Under the pieces are notes generated by a model, which was given only the letters and a program-made list of their open reading frames with translations, did not search any database and was not told where the DNA came from. Shown in pieces: positions 44,064-52,773 of a DNA stretch of 64,000 nt (its first letter is position 1; each line of letters opens with the position of its first letter). Source of the stretch: Rurimicrobium sp040387755 (GTDB lineage Bacteria; Bacteroidota; Bacteroidia; Chitinophagales; Chitinophagaceae); NCBI GenBank assembly GCA_040387755.1, contig JAZKDB010000002.1:1798001-1862000 (forward strand), given 5' to 3'. Made by a program: the position numbers and the translations under genes.

Positions 44064-46220
44064 TTATCGCATCAAGGTAATGTCACCTTTAAATTCAACA
44101 GATTGACCCTCCAGAGTTCTGGCCTTGATTAAATAAAAATAGGTACCTAAATCGCAAGGCTTTCCGTTATAATTACCATCCCATTTGTCACTGATATTAT
44201 AGCCGGAATATACATTTTGACCCCAGCGATTATATATGTCAAATGACAATAAAACGATATTGCATTCATCCACAATGCCTATCTTATCGTTGATTTGATC
44301 ATTATTTGGCGTGAATACATTGGGGACATACACTTTTTCTTTTCCCTCATAAATTACTGATATTGTGTCGGTAGCTTTACAACCATTGTCGTTTGTACCT
44401 GTAACTGTAAACACTGTATTTTTTGTAGGATACACGCTTGTGGATGAGCTTCCGGGAAAAGCACAAAACTCTGCCGGGCTCCAACTATATGTTGAGGCTC
44501 CTGTTGCACTGATTGTAACTTCATCACCCTTACAGCGAACAATATTTTCATTGGCAAATGCATATGCATCAACTTTAGGGCTTGGATATATATTGACAGT
44601 TATTGAATCAACGCCTTCACAACCTGCAGCACTTTTACCCTTTACAATGTATGTCTGGCTTTTGGTAACATGGTGTTTTGGGTTAGCAATAGAGTCATTG
44701 CTTAAACCTTCTGAAGGATACCACTTATAAGAAAGCGCTCCGGAAGCCACAAAATCAACGGTATCTTCAGAGCACGCTAATAAGTTTTGAGGTGTCACTG
44801 ATACTGTCACAGAAGGGTTTAGTTTTATTTTTATTGTATCATAAGCAATACAACCATTTGCATCGGTTCCCATAACAATTAGTGTTTTAGGATTAATAAT
44901 ATTGACAACTGTTGGGTTGCTCTTGTTGGGCGAATCGAGCTCTGAAGCAGGAGACCATTGATATGTTTTAACTCCTGATGCATTTAACTGGAGATTTGCA
45001 CCTGAGCAAACGGAGGTGTCTTTGGGTTTGTTATTAATAATTGGAACAGGGTGTAGGTTAATATTTACGGTATCAATGTCTTTGCAACCAAAGGCATTGG
45101 TTACTGTTAAATAATAGGTAGCAGCAGCAGTAATATTAGCAGTCGTGTTTTTTGCTGTTGGGGAAATCAATCCGGTAGTGGGAGACCAACGATAACTGAT
45201 ACCACCAGCACCGATTAAAATAGTACTTGCCAGTCCATTATTTAAGCATATCGTGGTGTCCTTTCCTGCATTTGCAAAATGGCTATAATTTATTGTTACA
45301 GCTTTCGTGATTGTATCGGTACAGCCACCACTATCCCATACTATTAAGCGTACATTATAGGTTCCATAATCTGCATATGTATGAGTTGGATTTTTTAACG
45401 TAGAAGTAGTTAAATCTCCGAAATCCCAATTCCAGGATACTATTCCGGAGTCTTTTGGTACAGATAAATCTGTAAAATCAAATGTGTAACAAGAAGTATT
45501 AGTGTCTTTAAAATCAGCAGTCGTGCCTGCACAAGGGTCATCTAAATAGGTAATCACCAACTCGGGCCATCTGGTCGAGTCTGAATAATCGCTTGAGGCA
45601 AATGTTACCCGTCTATAAATTCCTTCCGTATTTAATCTAAGCAAAAAGCCATTATTTGTACCAGATGCAATGATATCGTTTACTATCGTTGTAACGTCTA
45701 TGCTTGTGTTCCAATTGAATCTGGATGCCGATACACCTATGGCCGCCCTATTTGTGGCGGTAGTGGTTGGCTGAATATTCCAAGTTACCACAGACTCTGT
45801 CCAGCTACCGGTTACTCTTTCAACCCAACCCTCATTTGTTAGAGGATAGGGCGATCCGACAAAATAAGAAGTGCCCCAATTGCCGCTTGAAGAAACCCCG
45901 AATAAATTCAACTTCACAGATATAATTGATGAAAGGGGGATTGATGTTGTATCCAAACCTTTGAATCTAATTAATGACCTTTGAGTGCCGTTTCCACAAC
46001 CAAGAGCACCATATGTCCACATTGCATAATTAAGCTCACTGGTTGTTCCATTGTTCAATGTTTCCCAAGGTGCTGAAGAAAAACTTGGCGTGCATCCAAA
46101 GCTTGTAGCTATTTCTGCATCATCGCCATAAGAAGCGCTAGGCTTTAATTTCAAGGTTTTTTGAGAAAATGCAGAGATGTTGTGTAGTAAAAAAATTAAA
46201 ATTAGTGACGCTTTTTTCAT
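44064..46220 (-). CDS. Secreted DNRLRE/PKD-domain protein with T9SS type B (gliding motility-associated) C-terminal domain
   Basis: A 718-residue surface protein. After a signal peptide comes a DNRLRE-type domain (residues of about 20-230), a PKD domain (about 235-310; SWNWDFGDLTTSTLKNPTHTY), and three to four Ig-like repeats each with a YxWSP core (YRWSPTTGL, YQWSPASEL, YKWYPSEGL, YSWSPAEF). It ends with the type B sorting domain (VYVPNVFTPNNDQINDKIG...FDIYNRWGQNVY...GTYFYLIKA). Likely exported by the type IX system and attached outside the cell, possibly as an adhesin. Confidence 0.9.
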   Translation of the reverse strand: MKKASLILIFLLHNISAFSQKTLKLKPSASYGDDAEIATSFGCTPSFSSAPWETLNNGTTSELNYAMWTYGALGCGNGTQRSLIRFKGLDTTSIPLSSIISVKLNLFGVSSSGNWGTSYFVGSPYPLTNEGWVERVTGSWTESVVTWNIQPTTTATNRAAIGVSASRFNWNTSIDVTTIVNDIIASGTNNGFLLRLNTEGIYRRVTFASSDYSDSTRWPELVITYLDDPCAGTTADFKDTNTSCYTFDFTDLSVPKDSGIVSWNWDFGDLTTSTLKNPTHTYADYGTYNVRLIVWDSGGCTDTITKAVTINYSHFANAGKDTTICLNNGLASTILIGAGGISYRWSPTTGLISPTAKNTTANITAAATYYLTVTNAFGCKDIDTVNINLHPVPIINNKPKDTSVCSGANLQLNASGVKTYQWSPASELDSPNKSNPTVVNIINPKTLIVMGTDANGCIAYDTIKIKLNPSVTVSVTPQNLLACSEDTVDFVASGALSYKWYPSEGLSNDSIANPKHHVTKSQTYIVKGKSAAGCEGVDSITVNIYPSPKVDAYAFANENIVRCKGDEVTISATGASTYSWSPAEFCAFPGSSSTSVYPTKNTVFTVTGTNDNGCKATDTISVIYEGKEKVYVPNVFTPNNDQINDKIGIVDECNIVLLSFDIYNRWGQNVYSGYNISDKWDGNYNGKPCDLGTYFYLIKARTLEGQSVEFKGDITLMR

Positions 46221-46256
46221 AGTGATTTGTTTTTACAATACTTCGTTTTCTAGGAT

Positions 46257-46982
46257 TTATTCTACGACAAATGCGGTTTGGTAAAAATTGTTGACAGAGG
46301 CTATTGGGGTAAGCTTTACATAAAAATTGTTTATAAACTCATCATATGCTTTGAATTCATGCATTGCCACACTAAATTCATCAAATAATATGACATCTCC
46401 CTTTCTTAAAAAGGGATAAAGTTGAGAAAGAGTAAAAGCTGTTGCACTATATAAATCAGCATCCATGTGAATTACTTTTTGAGTATCTGATTTCAATTTT
46501 GTTGAATTTGCTTCAATAAAATTTACCAATGTGTCTTGAAACAACCCTTTAAAAAAAGAACCTCGTTCATCATTAATAACTGGAATGGTCGAAGACATCG
46601 CACCTTTGTCATACGTGCCCCATTCTTCGGGAAGACCTTCAAAAGTATCAAAACCTGAAAAGCTTGATTTTTGATTAGTATTATTTACAAGCCACCATTT
46701 GAAAGAGGAACCTGAAGCCACACCAAATTCTAAATAATTTATTTCAATTGAGTTTAAACTATATTTATCAGATACAAATTTGTAAAGATTAAGGCGCTTT
46801 TCATAATTTCTAAAAGGGCTATAGAAGTCCTTGAATTCGACTTTTGATTTGTTTTTGTAGATCCAAACTATTAACCTATTATAATAATAAATAAACGCCA
46901 TATATCTTGCTATAGGCTGAAAAATCATTGTGAGAGGGAATATTAAAAGAGCGTCTTTAAAAAACTTGATAATTCTAAGCAT
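46257..46982 (-). CDS. TylF/MycF-like O-methyltransferase
   Basis: A 241-residue protein with a hydrophobic N-terminus (residues of about 10-30) and the TylF/macrocin O-methyltransferase core: YLEFGVASGSSFKWW (SAM motif I), SGFDTFEGLPEEW, and metal-binding HMDADLYSATAFTL followed by VILFDEF. Chromosomal members outside antibiotic clusters usually modify surface sugars. It lies 36 bases upstream of the T9SS surface protein gene. Substrate unknown. Confidence 0.87.
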   Translation of the reverse strand: MLRIIKFFKDALLIFPLTMIFQPIARYMAFIYYYNRLIVWIYKNKSKVEFKDFYSPFRNYEKRLNLYKFVSDKYSLNSIEINYLEFGVASGSSFKWWLVNNTNQKSSFSGFDTFEGLPEEWGTYDKGAMSSTIPVINDERGSFFKGLFQDTLVNFIEANSTKLKSDTQKVIHMDADLYSATAFTLSQLYPFLRKGDVILFDEFSVAMHEFKAYDEFINNFYVKLTPIASVNNFYQTAFVVE

Positions 46983-47034
46983 GGGTGAACTAAATTATGA
47001 ATCCTTGTTAAGTGTTAAAAAAATACAAACAAAA

Positions 47035-48219
47035 TTAATAAAAATCCGTCAGATATGGGTACTGCTTTTCATAAAGCTTTCTGACCTTCGTCAGAATAGT
47101 ATCCCTTAACTCATCAATATTGCGTCGCTCTGTGGCCGAAACAAACACAGCATTATTTTCTGTGGCTAGCTGCCATCGTTCATGTAAATCTTTCAACATT
47201 TCTTGCTTTACGCTATCATCAAGCCATTCATCAAAGGTGATTTTTTCGTACAAATCCATTTTGTTGAAAATGGTCAATATGGGTTTGTCAAAAGCCTTAA
47301 TGTCTTGTAATGTCTTTATCACCACACCCATCTGGTCTTCATAGGCAGGATGAGATATATCAACTACATGAAGCAGGCAATCCGCTTCGCGGACTTCATC
47401 CAGCGTACTCTTAAAGCTTTCTACCAAATGATGAGGCAGTTTACGAATAAAGCCTACTGTATCACTGAGCAAAAAAGGTGTCTGCTCATAAACTACTTTT
47501 CGGGTAGTGGTATCAAGTGTGGCAAACAATTTATTCTCTGCAAAAACATCTGCTTTAGTAATGATATTCATCAGCGTGCTTTTGCCCACATTAGTATAGC
47601 CTACTAAAGCAACACGGATGTATGTTCCTCTTTCTTTTCGTTGAGTAAATGATTGCTTATCTATTTCTCCCAGTCGCTTTTTAAGCAGGGATATTTTATC
47701 CTTTACAATCCTCCTGTCTGTTTCTATTTCTGTCTCACCCGGACCACGACTACCAATACCGGCACCCTGACGTTCCAAATGTTGCCACATCCCTTTGAGT
47801 CGGGGCAGCAAATATTGATATTGCGCAAGTTCCACCTGTACTTTTGCCTGTGCTGTCTTAGCCCTGCGCGCAAAAATATCCAGAATCAAGTCGCTTCGGT
47901 CAATAACCTTGATTCCTATCGCCTTTTCAATATTGATAATTTGAGATCCCGTCAATTCATCATCAAATATGGCCAGATTAATTCCTTTGGCATGAACGTA
48001 AGTATTTATCTCCTCAAGCTTCCCCTTCCCCAAAAATGTTCGGCTATCTGGCTTTGGTAATTTCTGAATAAAATTCTTATCAACCACTGCCCCTGCTGTC
48101 TCGGCAAGAAAAGCGAGTTCTGTAAGATATTCATTTACCATTACCTCGGTTTGGCGATGATGCACCAAGCCTACGAGAATGGCTCGTTCTTCTTCAGCTA
48201 TTTTTTTATTTTCGAGCAA
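47035..48219 (-). CDS. hflX: GTPase HflX
   Basis: A 394-residue ribosome-splitting GTPase. The N-terminal HflX domain has PDSRTFLGKGKLEEI and the linker GSRGPGETEIETDRRIV. The G domain has G1 GYTNVGKST near residue 205, G3 DTVGFIRKLPHHLVESF and G4 NKMDL. It splits stalled 70S ribosomes under stress. It stands between two other minus-strand genes with gaps of 52 and 131 bases. Confidence 0.96.
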   Translation of the reverse strand: MLENKKIAEEERAILVGLVHHRQTEVMVNEYLTELAFLAETAGAVVDKNFIQKLPKPDSRTFLGKGKLEEINTYVHAKGINLAIFDDELTGSQIINIEKAIGIKVIDRSDLILDIFARRAKTAQAKVQVELAQYQYLLPRLKGMWQHLERQGAGIGSRGPGETEIETDRRIVKDKISLLKKRLGEIDKQSFTQRKERGTYIRVALVGYTNVGKSTLMNIITKADVFAENKLFATLDTTTRKVVYEQTPFLLSDTVGFIRKLPHHLVESFKSTLDEVREADCLLHVVDISHPAYEDQMGVVIKTLQDIKAFDKPILTIFNKMDLYEKITFDEWLDDSVKQEMLKDLHERWQLATENNAVFVSATERRNIDELRDTILTKVRKLYEKQYPYLTDFY

Positions 48220-48350
48220 TGTATTGTCGTTTTTTTTTGGACCAGCTATTTTTGTTTCGAAAATTCTGGCTTGTGTCCCTTTAGTAAATTAGTTAATTGC
48301 GGCGACTTTTTGAAACTATAACTTTCCTGCAACCAGATTATCAATTCCAT

Positions 48351-49484
48351 TTAACTTCTTTCCTGAATTCTCAACCAGCGTTCTGGTATCTCATTTTCAC
48401 TAGCTAATAAATAATCGCTATAGCTACAGGGTTCAAAATTACCATCGGGTAATTGCATCCACCAGCGATTGCTTCTTTTGCTTTTCAAAAACATGATATC
48501 ATTACCCGTAAATTGAAGATGATATTCTACAAACTCATTTTTATCTGATAGGGAGGCTTCATTCTTACGAAGAAAAAAGCCGTCCACAAAATACCAAATC
48601 ATCTGTGCAGCAAGGATTGCAGTCATATTATCCTTATCCTTCCTTTCGTCAAAACCATAAATACCAAATGACGACAGTGCTGAACTCATTCCGGCAAATC
48701 GTGTAAGCAAACATGCCTCGTCTCCTGCAAGTCCGTTAGGGCTTCCCATTTTATTCATGGGTGCATCGCTATACTTTACTGCATTCATATCAAAACTCAG
48801 TAAATGGCTGTTGCGTAATACTGGTTCCATATCCTCGATATGTTCCTTCACCCTTCCCAAACGAAAGAAATCGAAACGTATCTTATCTAATGTTTCAAGC
48901 ATAACCGGATTCACAAAATAACTTTGAAATCCTATGTGATTATAATGATTGATAAAGTTGGGGCTGCCAGTCAACATCTCCATCAGGAAACTGCTTGAAG
49001 TTGTAGACTCTGTTTCATCCAAATCTACAAGCATATCCACCACCGAGGCGTTGATAATTTGTTCAGCCTGTTTGAACACTTCATACTGTTGCAAAGTAAG
49101 ATCATGACTGCCACCAAGAATAATAACAATTTTTCCGGCCTGATGTAGTTCCTGCAAAACGACACGAAGTGCTGCCCGGCTGTCATCAATAGTAGCTCCC
49201 TGCAAAATATTGCCTGCATCAAATACTTTGATGCCTGAGTGCCAATTATATAGCTTATAAAACTGCTCCCTTATTGCATCCGGAGCGTCACTATAGTGTT
49301 TCGCATCACTATGTTCTCCACGTATTTCTCCACAACCAATGATAATTATATCTGCTTCATCAAAATAAAAAGAATCGGCGCTGGGAAATTCTATTTGAGC
49401 ACCCCACTGCAAAGGTTGAAAGGTGTTTTGGTCAATTGTTTCGGCATAATGCACCGGGGCAAAAAAGGAACGTAAGTCTTGCAT
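48351..49484 (-). CDS. Arginase-fold protein (formimidoylglutamase-like) with degraded metal ligands
   Basis: A 377-residue ureohydrolase-fold protein. GGSHDLTL keeps the first metal His, but the DAHxD motif reads VDMLVDLDE and the SxDxDxxDP motif reads SFDMNAVKYSDAP, so several of the six Mn ligands are replaced. The family also has a C-terminal extension (WWMQLPD...PCSYSDYLLASENEIPERWL) absent from arginases. Databases tend to call these formimidoylglutamase or arginase; a catalytic role is doubtful. It lies 22 bases downstream of folB. Confidence 0.8.
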   Translation of the reverse strand: MQDLRSFFAPVHYAETIDQNTFQPLQWGAQIEFPSADSFYFDEADIIIIGCGEIRGEHSDAKHYSDAPDAIREQFYKLYNWHSGIKVFDAGNILQGATIDDSRAALRVVLQELHQAGKIVIILGGSHDLTLQQYEVFKQAEQIINASVVDMLVDLDETESTTSSSFLMEMLTGSPNFINHYNHIGFQSYFVNPVMLETLDKIRFDFFRLGRVKEHIEDMEPVLRNSHLLSFDMNAVKYSDAPMNKMGSPNGLAGDEACLLTRFAGMSSALSSFGIYGFDERKDKDNMTAILAAQMIWYFVDGFFLRKNEASLSDKNEFVEYHLQFTGNDIMFLKSKRSNRWWMQLPDGNFEPCSYSDYLLASENEIPERWLRIQERS

Positions 49485-49506
49485 AAATATTTTCTTTGCT
49501 TTTTAT

Positions 49507-49839
49507 TTATTTTTCAAATATAACTTGCGAATAGCCCACATCTCCCCTCATAGGAGGATTATATTTTCTAACCGTTATTTTGATTCTTTGTACGAAAGAA
49601 AATCGATCTTTCACAGCCTTGTAAATTTTTATAGCCAATAACTCCAAAACCTCTTCCTGGGCTTCAAAAACCAGATGGATGCAGTCATTAAGTATGGTAT
49701 AATCAACAAAATGATGTTCAGTATAGTCTTTAACATCGACATCTAAATCTACTTCAAATCGGTTGCCCAATATTTTTTCCTGTGGATACAAACCAATAGG
49801 TGCAAAAATTTTTATCTGGTGAAGAGAAACAGTAAACAT
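49507..49839 (-). CDS. folB: Dihydroneopterin aldolase
   Basis: A 110-residue FolB with IKIFAPIGLYPQEKILGNRFEVDLDV at the N-terminus, YTILNDCIHLVFEAQEEVLELLAIKIYKAV in the middle and IKITVRKYNPPMRGDVGYSQVIF at the end. It cleaves dihydroneopterin in folate synthesis and acts as an oligomer. It sits five bases after the hypothetical gene and before the arginase-fold gene in one operon. Confidence 0.92.
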   Translation of the reverse strand: MFTVSLHQIKIFAPIGLYPQEKILGNRFEVDLDVDVKDYTEHHFVDYTILNDCIHLVFEAQEEVLELLAIKIYKAVKDRFSFVQRIKITVRKYNPPMRGDVGYSQVIFEK

Positions 49840-49844
49840 CAGGG

Positions 49845-50168
49845 CTAATATAAATCAAGTGAATACAAAAGTATGTTTTGGCCATCTTTTACTCCAAACA
49901 ACTGATTCTTGTCTACCAGAAAACTATCATAAACAGCCATCAGCTTTTCTGCAAGGCCCAATCTTCTTTCATCATCATCCAATTCCATTATTTCTTCTTC
50001 GTCCGATATCGTAGCCCGATAAGCTTGAAATTCCTGATTATTGATTAGTTCAGTATTAATTTGGGCAATCATTGCAGCCACTTCTGCTGTAGGTTCGCCC
50101 AAGTCAAAGTCGAACAATTGTTCTAATAATGTTTCTTCGTCCTTGAAGGATTGGTTTTGGATATACAT
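49845..50168 (-). CDS. Uncharacterised acidic small protein upstream of folB
   Basis: A 107-residue soluble protein, predicted mainly helical and strongly acidic (for example DEEEIMELDDDERR near residues 61-74), with no signal peptide or membrane helix. I do not recognise the family. It is separated from folB by only five bases, so it is almost certainly co-translated with folB and the arginase-fold protein. Confidence 0.7.
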   Translation of the reverse strand: MYIQNQSFKDEETLLEQLFDFDLGEPTAEVAAMIAQINTELINNQEFQAYRATISDEEEIMELDDDERRLGLAEKLMAVYDSFLVDKNQLFGVKDGQNILLYSLDLY

Positions 50169-50204
50169 AGAGGGTGTAAAATTATGCTCTTTTAATACAA
50201 TAAA

Positions 50205-50232
50205 GCCCGTCTTTTTTATAGAAAAGACGGGC
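50205..50232 (-). terminator. Terminator after the C1 peptidase gene
   Basis: A perfect 11-bp stem (GCCCGTCTTTT/AAAAGACGGGC) with a 6-base loop, followed on the minus strand by TTTATTGTATT. It lies 23 bases past the stop. Confidence 0.9.
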
Positions 50233-50255
50233 CCAAAAAATAATATTTATTGTCA

Positions 50256-51437
50256 TTAGTCCATATTCAACTTGGCTCTCATTTCCGCAGGAATTCCTTT
50301 TTTATGCAAAAGGAAGGCTGTTGTTTTGTATTGCACATAATTTTTGGTCACATACAGGTAGCCTTTGTAATCATTGGTGGTTCCCCAACTGTTTTTCACC
50401 ACATAATACTCTCTGCCTGTTTGATCCATTGCCGTCCCAACAATATGCATACCGTGGTCATCTGTTGTGCTGTAATTATCAAAAGCCTGTTGTCTCATCG
50501 TAGCTGTAATTGCGCGTTCGGGCTTCGGCCCGTTAAACATTTCTTTCTTTTCGTCATCACTCATATCGTCATAGTCCTTTTCGGGCACATATGCTACGCC
50601 ATTTTTCCAGCTAAATGATTTTTCACTGACATCTGTAGCCCAAGAAATGCTGTAACCCTTGCTCAAAGCATAATCTATAATGTCGGTCATATCCGTCATT
50701 TTTACATTATACACTTTATCAAAGCTCCAGTTATCCGGCACCATCAGCATCGTCTTTTTGTAATATGGCTTATCAGAGAATGAAGAAATTTCTACATAGT
50801 TCTCAGGGTTAATGCCTACTACCTCATCGGCAAATGTTTGAGGTGTATAGGTTTTGCCATTCCATTTAAACGTTTCTGGTACTTTACCCAGGTAAGTATC
50901 CATTACTGCTTCGAATGCCAGCTTCCAATTGGGTGACAATTTACCATTAGGATTTTTTACCCAGGCATCCAGCATTCCTTGCAGCACAGCCTGCATTTCA
51001 GCAAACTTGTTCTTTGTTGTTCCATAATTCAATCCGGTGTAAACCGACTGGGGTATGGCACCATATTTGGCAAACATATTAATTACATCGTGGCAAGAAC
51101 CTCCATCTCCCCAAGCCACAGAGCCATGCATTCTAATATAGGCATCTGCCTTTTCGGTGTATACCCTTCGGGCAGAATATATCTGCGCAATCTCTACGGG
51201 CTCTTTACCCATGCGCAACATTTCGCTCTCTAAAAAGGAGTTTGTTGCATAGCTCCAACATGTACCGGAGCTGCCTTGAGCCTTTACGGATGTGCGTTCC
51301 AAATCTATTACAGGAGTAAATTTGAATTTGGACTTGGAGCTGTCGCTACTGTTCTTTTCTATTTTTTTTACCAACTCATCTTGCGCAAAAGCAAAAATCG
51401 GGAGCATTGCCGAAACAATGAAAAGTGTTTTTTTCAT
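50256..51437 (-). CDS. Exported C1 (bleomycin hydrolase/PepC-like) cysteine peptidase
   Basis: A 393-residue papain-fold peptidase of the C1B type. The signal peptide (MKKTLFIVSAMLPIFAFAQ) is unusual for PepC but common in Bacteroidota members. The catalytic Cys60 lies in GSSGTCWSYAT, the His in DDHGMHIVGTA and the Asn in VVKNSWGT. Exported location suggests periplasmic or surface peptide degradation. It stands alone with its own terminator. Confidence 0.92.
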   Translation of the reverse strand: MKKTLFIVSAMLPIFAFAQDELVKKIEKNSSDSSKSKFKFTPVIDLERTSVKAQGSSGTCWSYATNSFLESEMLRMGKEPVEIAQIYSARRVYTEKADAYIRMHGSVAWGDGGSCHDVINMFAKYGAIPQSVYTGLNYGTTKNKFAEMQAVLQGMLDAWVKNPNGKLSPNWKLAFEAVMDTYLGKVPETFKWNGKTYTPQTFADEVVGINPENYVEISSFSDKPYYKKTMLMVPDNWSFDKVYNVKMTDMTDIIDYALSKGYSISWATDVSEKSFSWKNGVAYVPEKDYDDMSDDEKKEMFNGPKPERAITATMRQQAFDNYSTTDDHGMHIVGTAMDQTGREYYVVKNSWGTTNDYKGYLYVTKNYVQYKTTAFLLHKKGIPAEMRAKLNMD

Positions 51438-51520
51438 TTACTGATTCATAAATTTAAGTCGCGAAGTTAAAACAGTATAGTTGGTTTTTTGCGGACAATC
51501 GGGGTTAAAATCGGGTGATA

Positions 51521-51552
51521 TTGAAATTTTGTTTTTGTGTGCCGTATTTTTG
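51521..51552 (+). promoter_or_regulatory. Candidate promoter of the PaaY-like gene
   Basis: TTG at 51521-51523 and TATTTTTG (TAnnTTTG) at 51545-51552 with 21 bases between match the Bacteroidota promoter layout. The -7 element ends five bases before the ATG, so the transcript would be nearly leaderless. Confidence 0.45.
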
Positions 51553-51557
51553 CCTTT

Positions 51558-52154
51558 ATGATATACGCTTTTAAAGGATTTATTCCGGTGGTCCACCCTA
51601 GCTCTTTTGTGCATCCACAAGCCATTGTGACAGGAAATGTTATCATTGGCAAAAACGTCTATATTGGCCCTGGGGCAGCATTGCGTGGAGATTGGGGTTC
51701 CATCATTGTTGAAGACGGGTGTAACGTACAGGAAAACTGCACAATTCATATGTTTCCAGGAAAAACCGTTTTGCTCAAAGAATCTGCACATATTGGTCAT
51801 GGTGCTATTATACATGGTGGCACCATTGGCTGTAACTCAATGATAGGCATGAATGCAGTAATTATGGATGATGTAATCATTGGTGATGAATGCATTATTG
51901 GAGCCTTAGCTTTTGTAAATGCCAATACAACAATACCAAACCGCTCTCTTGTTGTTGGCAATCCTGCCAAAATCATCAAAGAAGTAAGTGATGATATGAT
52001 TAACTGGAAAACGAAAGGAACGCTGCTGTATCAACAATTACCTGCCGACTGTTTCGAAAGCCTAGTTGCCTGTGAGGCCTTAACCGAAATACCTGTAAAC
52101 AGACCTGCCCAGGAATCTCTTTATGATACCTGGGAAAAAATAAAGGGTAAATAA
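51558..52154 (+). CDS. PaaY-like gamma-carbonic-anhydrase-fold hexapeptide protein
   Basis: A 198-residue left-handed beta-helix protein. The start at 51558 (MIYAFKGFIPVV) matches E. coli PaaY; an in-frame ATG 21 bases upstream adds residues unlike the family. Repeats with the [LIV]G hexapeptide rhythm are clear (GNVIIGKNVYIGPGAALRGD), and the zinc-binding His are in NCTIHMF, SAHIGHGAIIHG. PaaY acts as a thioesterase repairing CoA thioesters in phenylacetate breakdown, but related proteins are generic; no paa genes are nearby. Confidence 0.88.
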   Translation: MIYAFKGFIPVVHPSSFVHPQAIVTGNVIIGKNVYIGPGAALRGDWGSIIVEDGCNVQENCTIHMFPGKTVLLKESAHIGHGAIIHGGTIGCNSMIGMNAVIMDDVIIGDECIIGALAFVNANTTIPNRSLVVGNPAKIIKEVSDDMINWKTKGTLLYQQLPADCFESLVACEALTEIPVNRPAQESLYDTWEKIKGK

Positions 52155-52174
52155 TGTGTAATAATTCGAAATGC

Positions 52175-52206
52175 AGAAGCCGTTTCCTGATTGGGAAACG
52201 GCTTCT
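52175..52206 (+). terminator. Bidirectional terminator after the PaaY-like gene
   Basis: A perfect 13-bp stem (AGAAGCCGTTTCC/GGAAACGGCTTCT) with a 6-base loop, followed by TTTTATAA. It separates this gene from the convergent YqaE-like gene. Confidence 0.9.
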
Positions 52207-52237
52207 TTTATAAATCACGTATGTTGGGAGTAGGATA

Positions 52238-52633
52238 CTAATAGTATTTGCTCATTTTTATAAGAGTAAAAATGAAACCCGGCAACCAAAAGAGTATATA
52301 CAACAAAAGGGAAATCAACCAATCATAACCTGCCCAATCGTCATTAATACCCATTGCCAACCAACCCAACCAAAAGATGGCCAGCAAAATATACAATACT
52401 TGCGGGATTGTACTTGACCCTGCTTTACGATGAGCTTTCTGCTTCACCTGCTTCTGCATCTCTGTAGACTGTACAAAGGATTGATTGGTCTCAGTGCTTT
52501 GGCTTACAATTGTTGTGTTCGCCACACCTGTCTTAACAGACTCTTGTTTAATTGGAAATGCTGCCATGGATACATTTGCATTGAACAGAATCACAGCAAC
52601 AAAGGCCAACATAATTTTAAATGTATTTTTCAT
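52238..52633 (-). CDS. YqaE/Pmp3-like small membrane protein with extended N-terminus
   Basis: A 131-residue protein. A signal peptide (MLAFVAVILFNANVSMAA) precedes about 50 polar residues, then two helices: PQVLYILLAIFWLGWLAMG and LISLLLYILFWLPGFIFTLI. The last helix resembles the YqaE/Pmp3 family of small membrane proteins linked to membrane potential and stress, which are usually only about 50 residues, so the secreted linker is extra. I start at the ATG at 52633; eight further codons upstream are in frame. Confidence 0.75.
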   Translation of the reverse strand: MKNTFKIMLAFVAVILFNANVSMAAFPIKQESVKTGVANTTIVSQSTETNQSFVQSTEMQKQVKQKAHRKAGSSTIPQVLYILLAIFWLGWLAMGINDDWAGYDWLISLLLYILFWLPGFIFTLIKMSKYY

Positions 52634-52654
52634 TATGTAAATTTTTGTTTTGGC

Positions 52655-52662
52655 CAAATGTA
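52655..52662 (-). promoter_or_regulatory. Candidate -7 element for the YqaE-like gene
   Basis: Minus-strand TACATTTG matches TAnnTTTG, 22 bases before the start. No clear -33 TTG at the usual spacing. Confidence 0.3.
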
Positions 52663-52746
52663 CTCCATTTTAAGTCATATTGGTATTAACCGGGGGATTA
52701 TTTAAATTTTAAGTTTTCTACAGAACGATTACGAAAGCTTTGCCAT

Positions 52747-52754
52747 TACTTTTG
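52747..52754 (+). promoter_or_regulatory. Candidate -7 element for the thioesterase gene
   Basis: TACTTTTG matches TAnnTTTG and lies 19 bases before the ATG. No clear -33 TTG was found. Confidence 0.35.
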
Positions 52755-52773
52755 CATTCTAAAAAATTTACTG

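Noticed and set aside
51438..51815. Minus-strand 125-codon ORF overlapping the PaaY-like gene
   Set aside because: It lies antisense to a clearly conserved hexapeptide-repeat gene and has no recognisable features.
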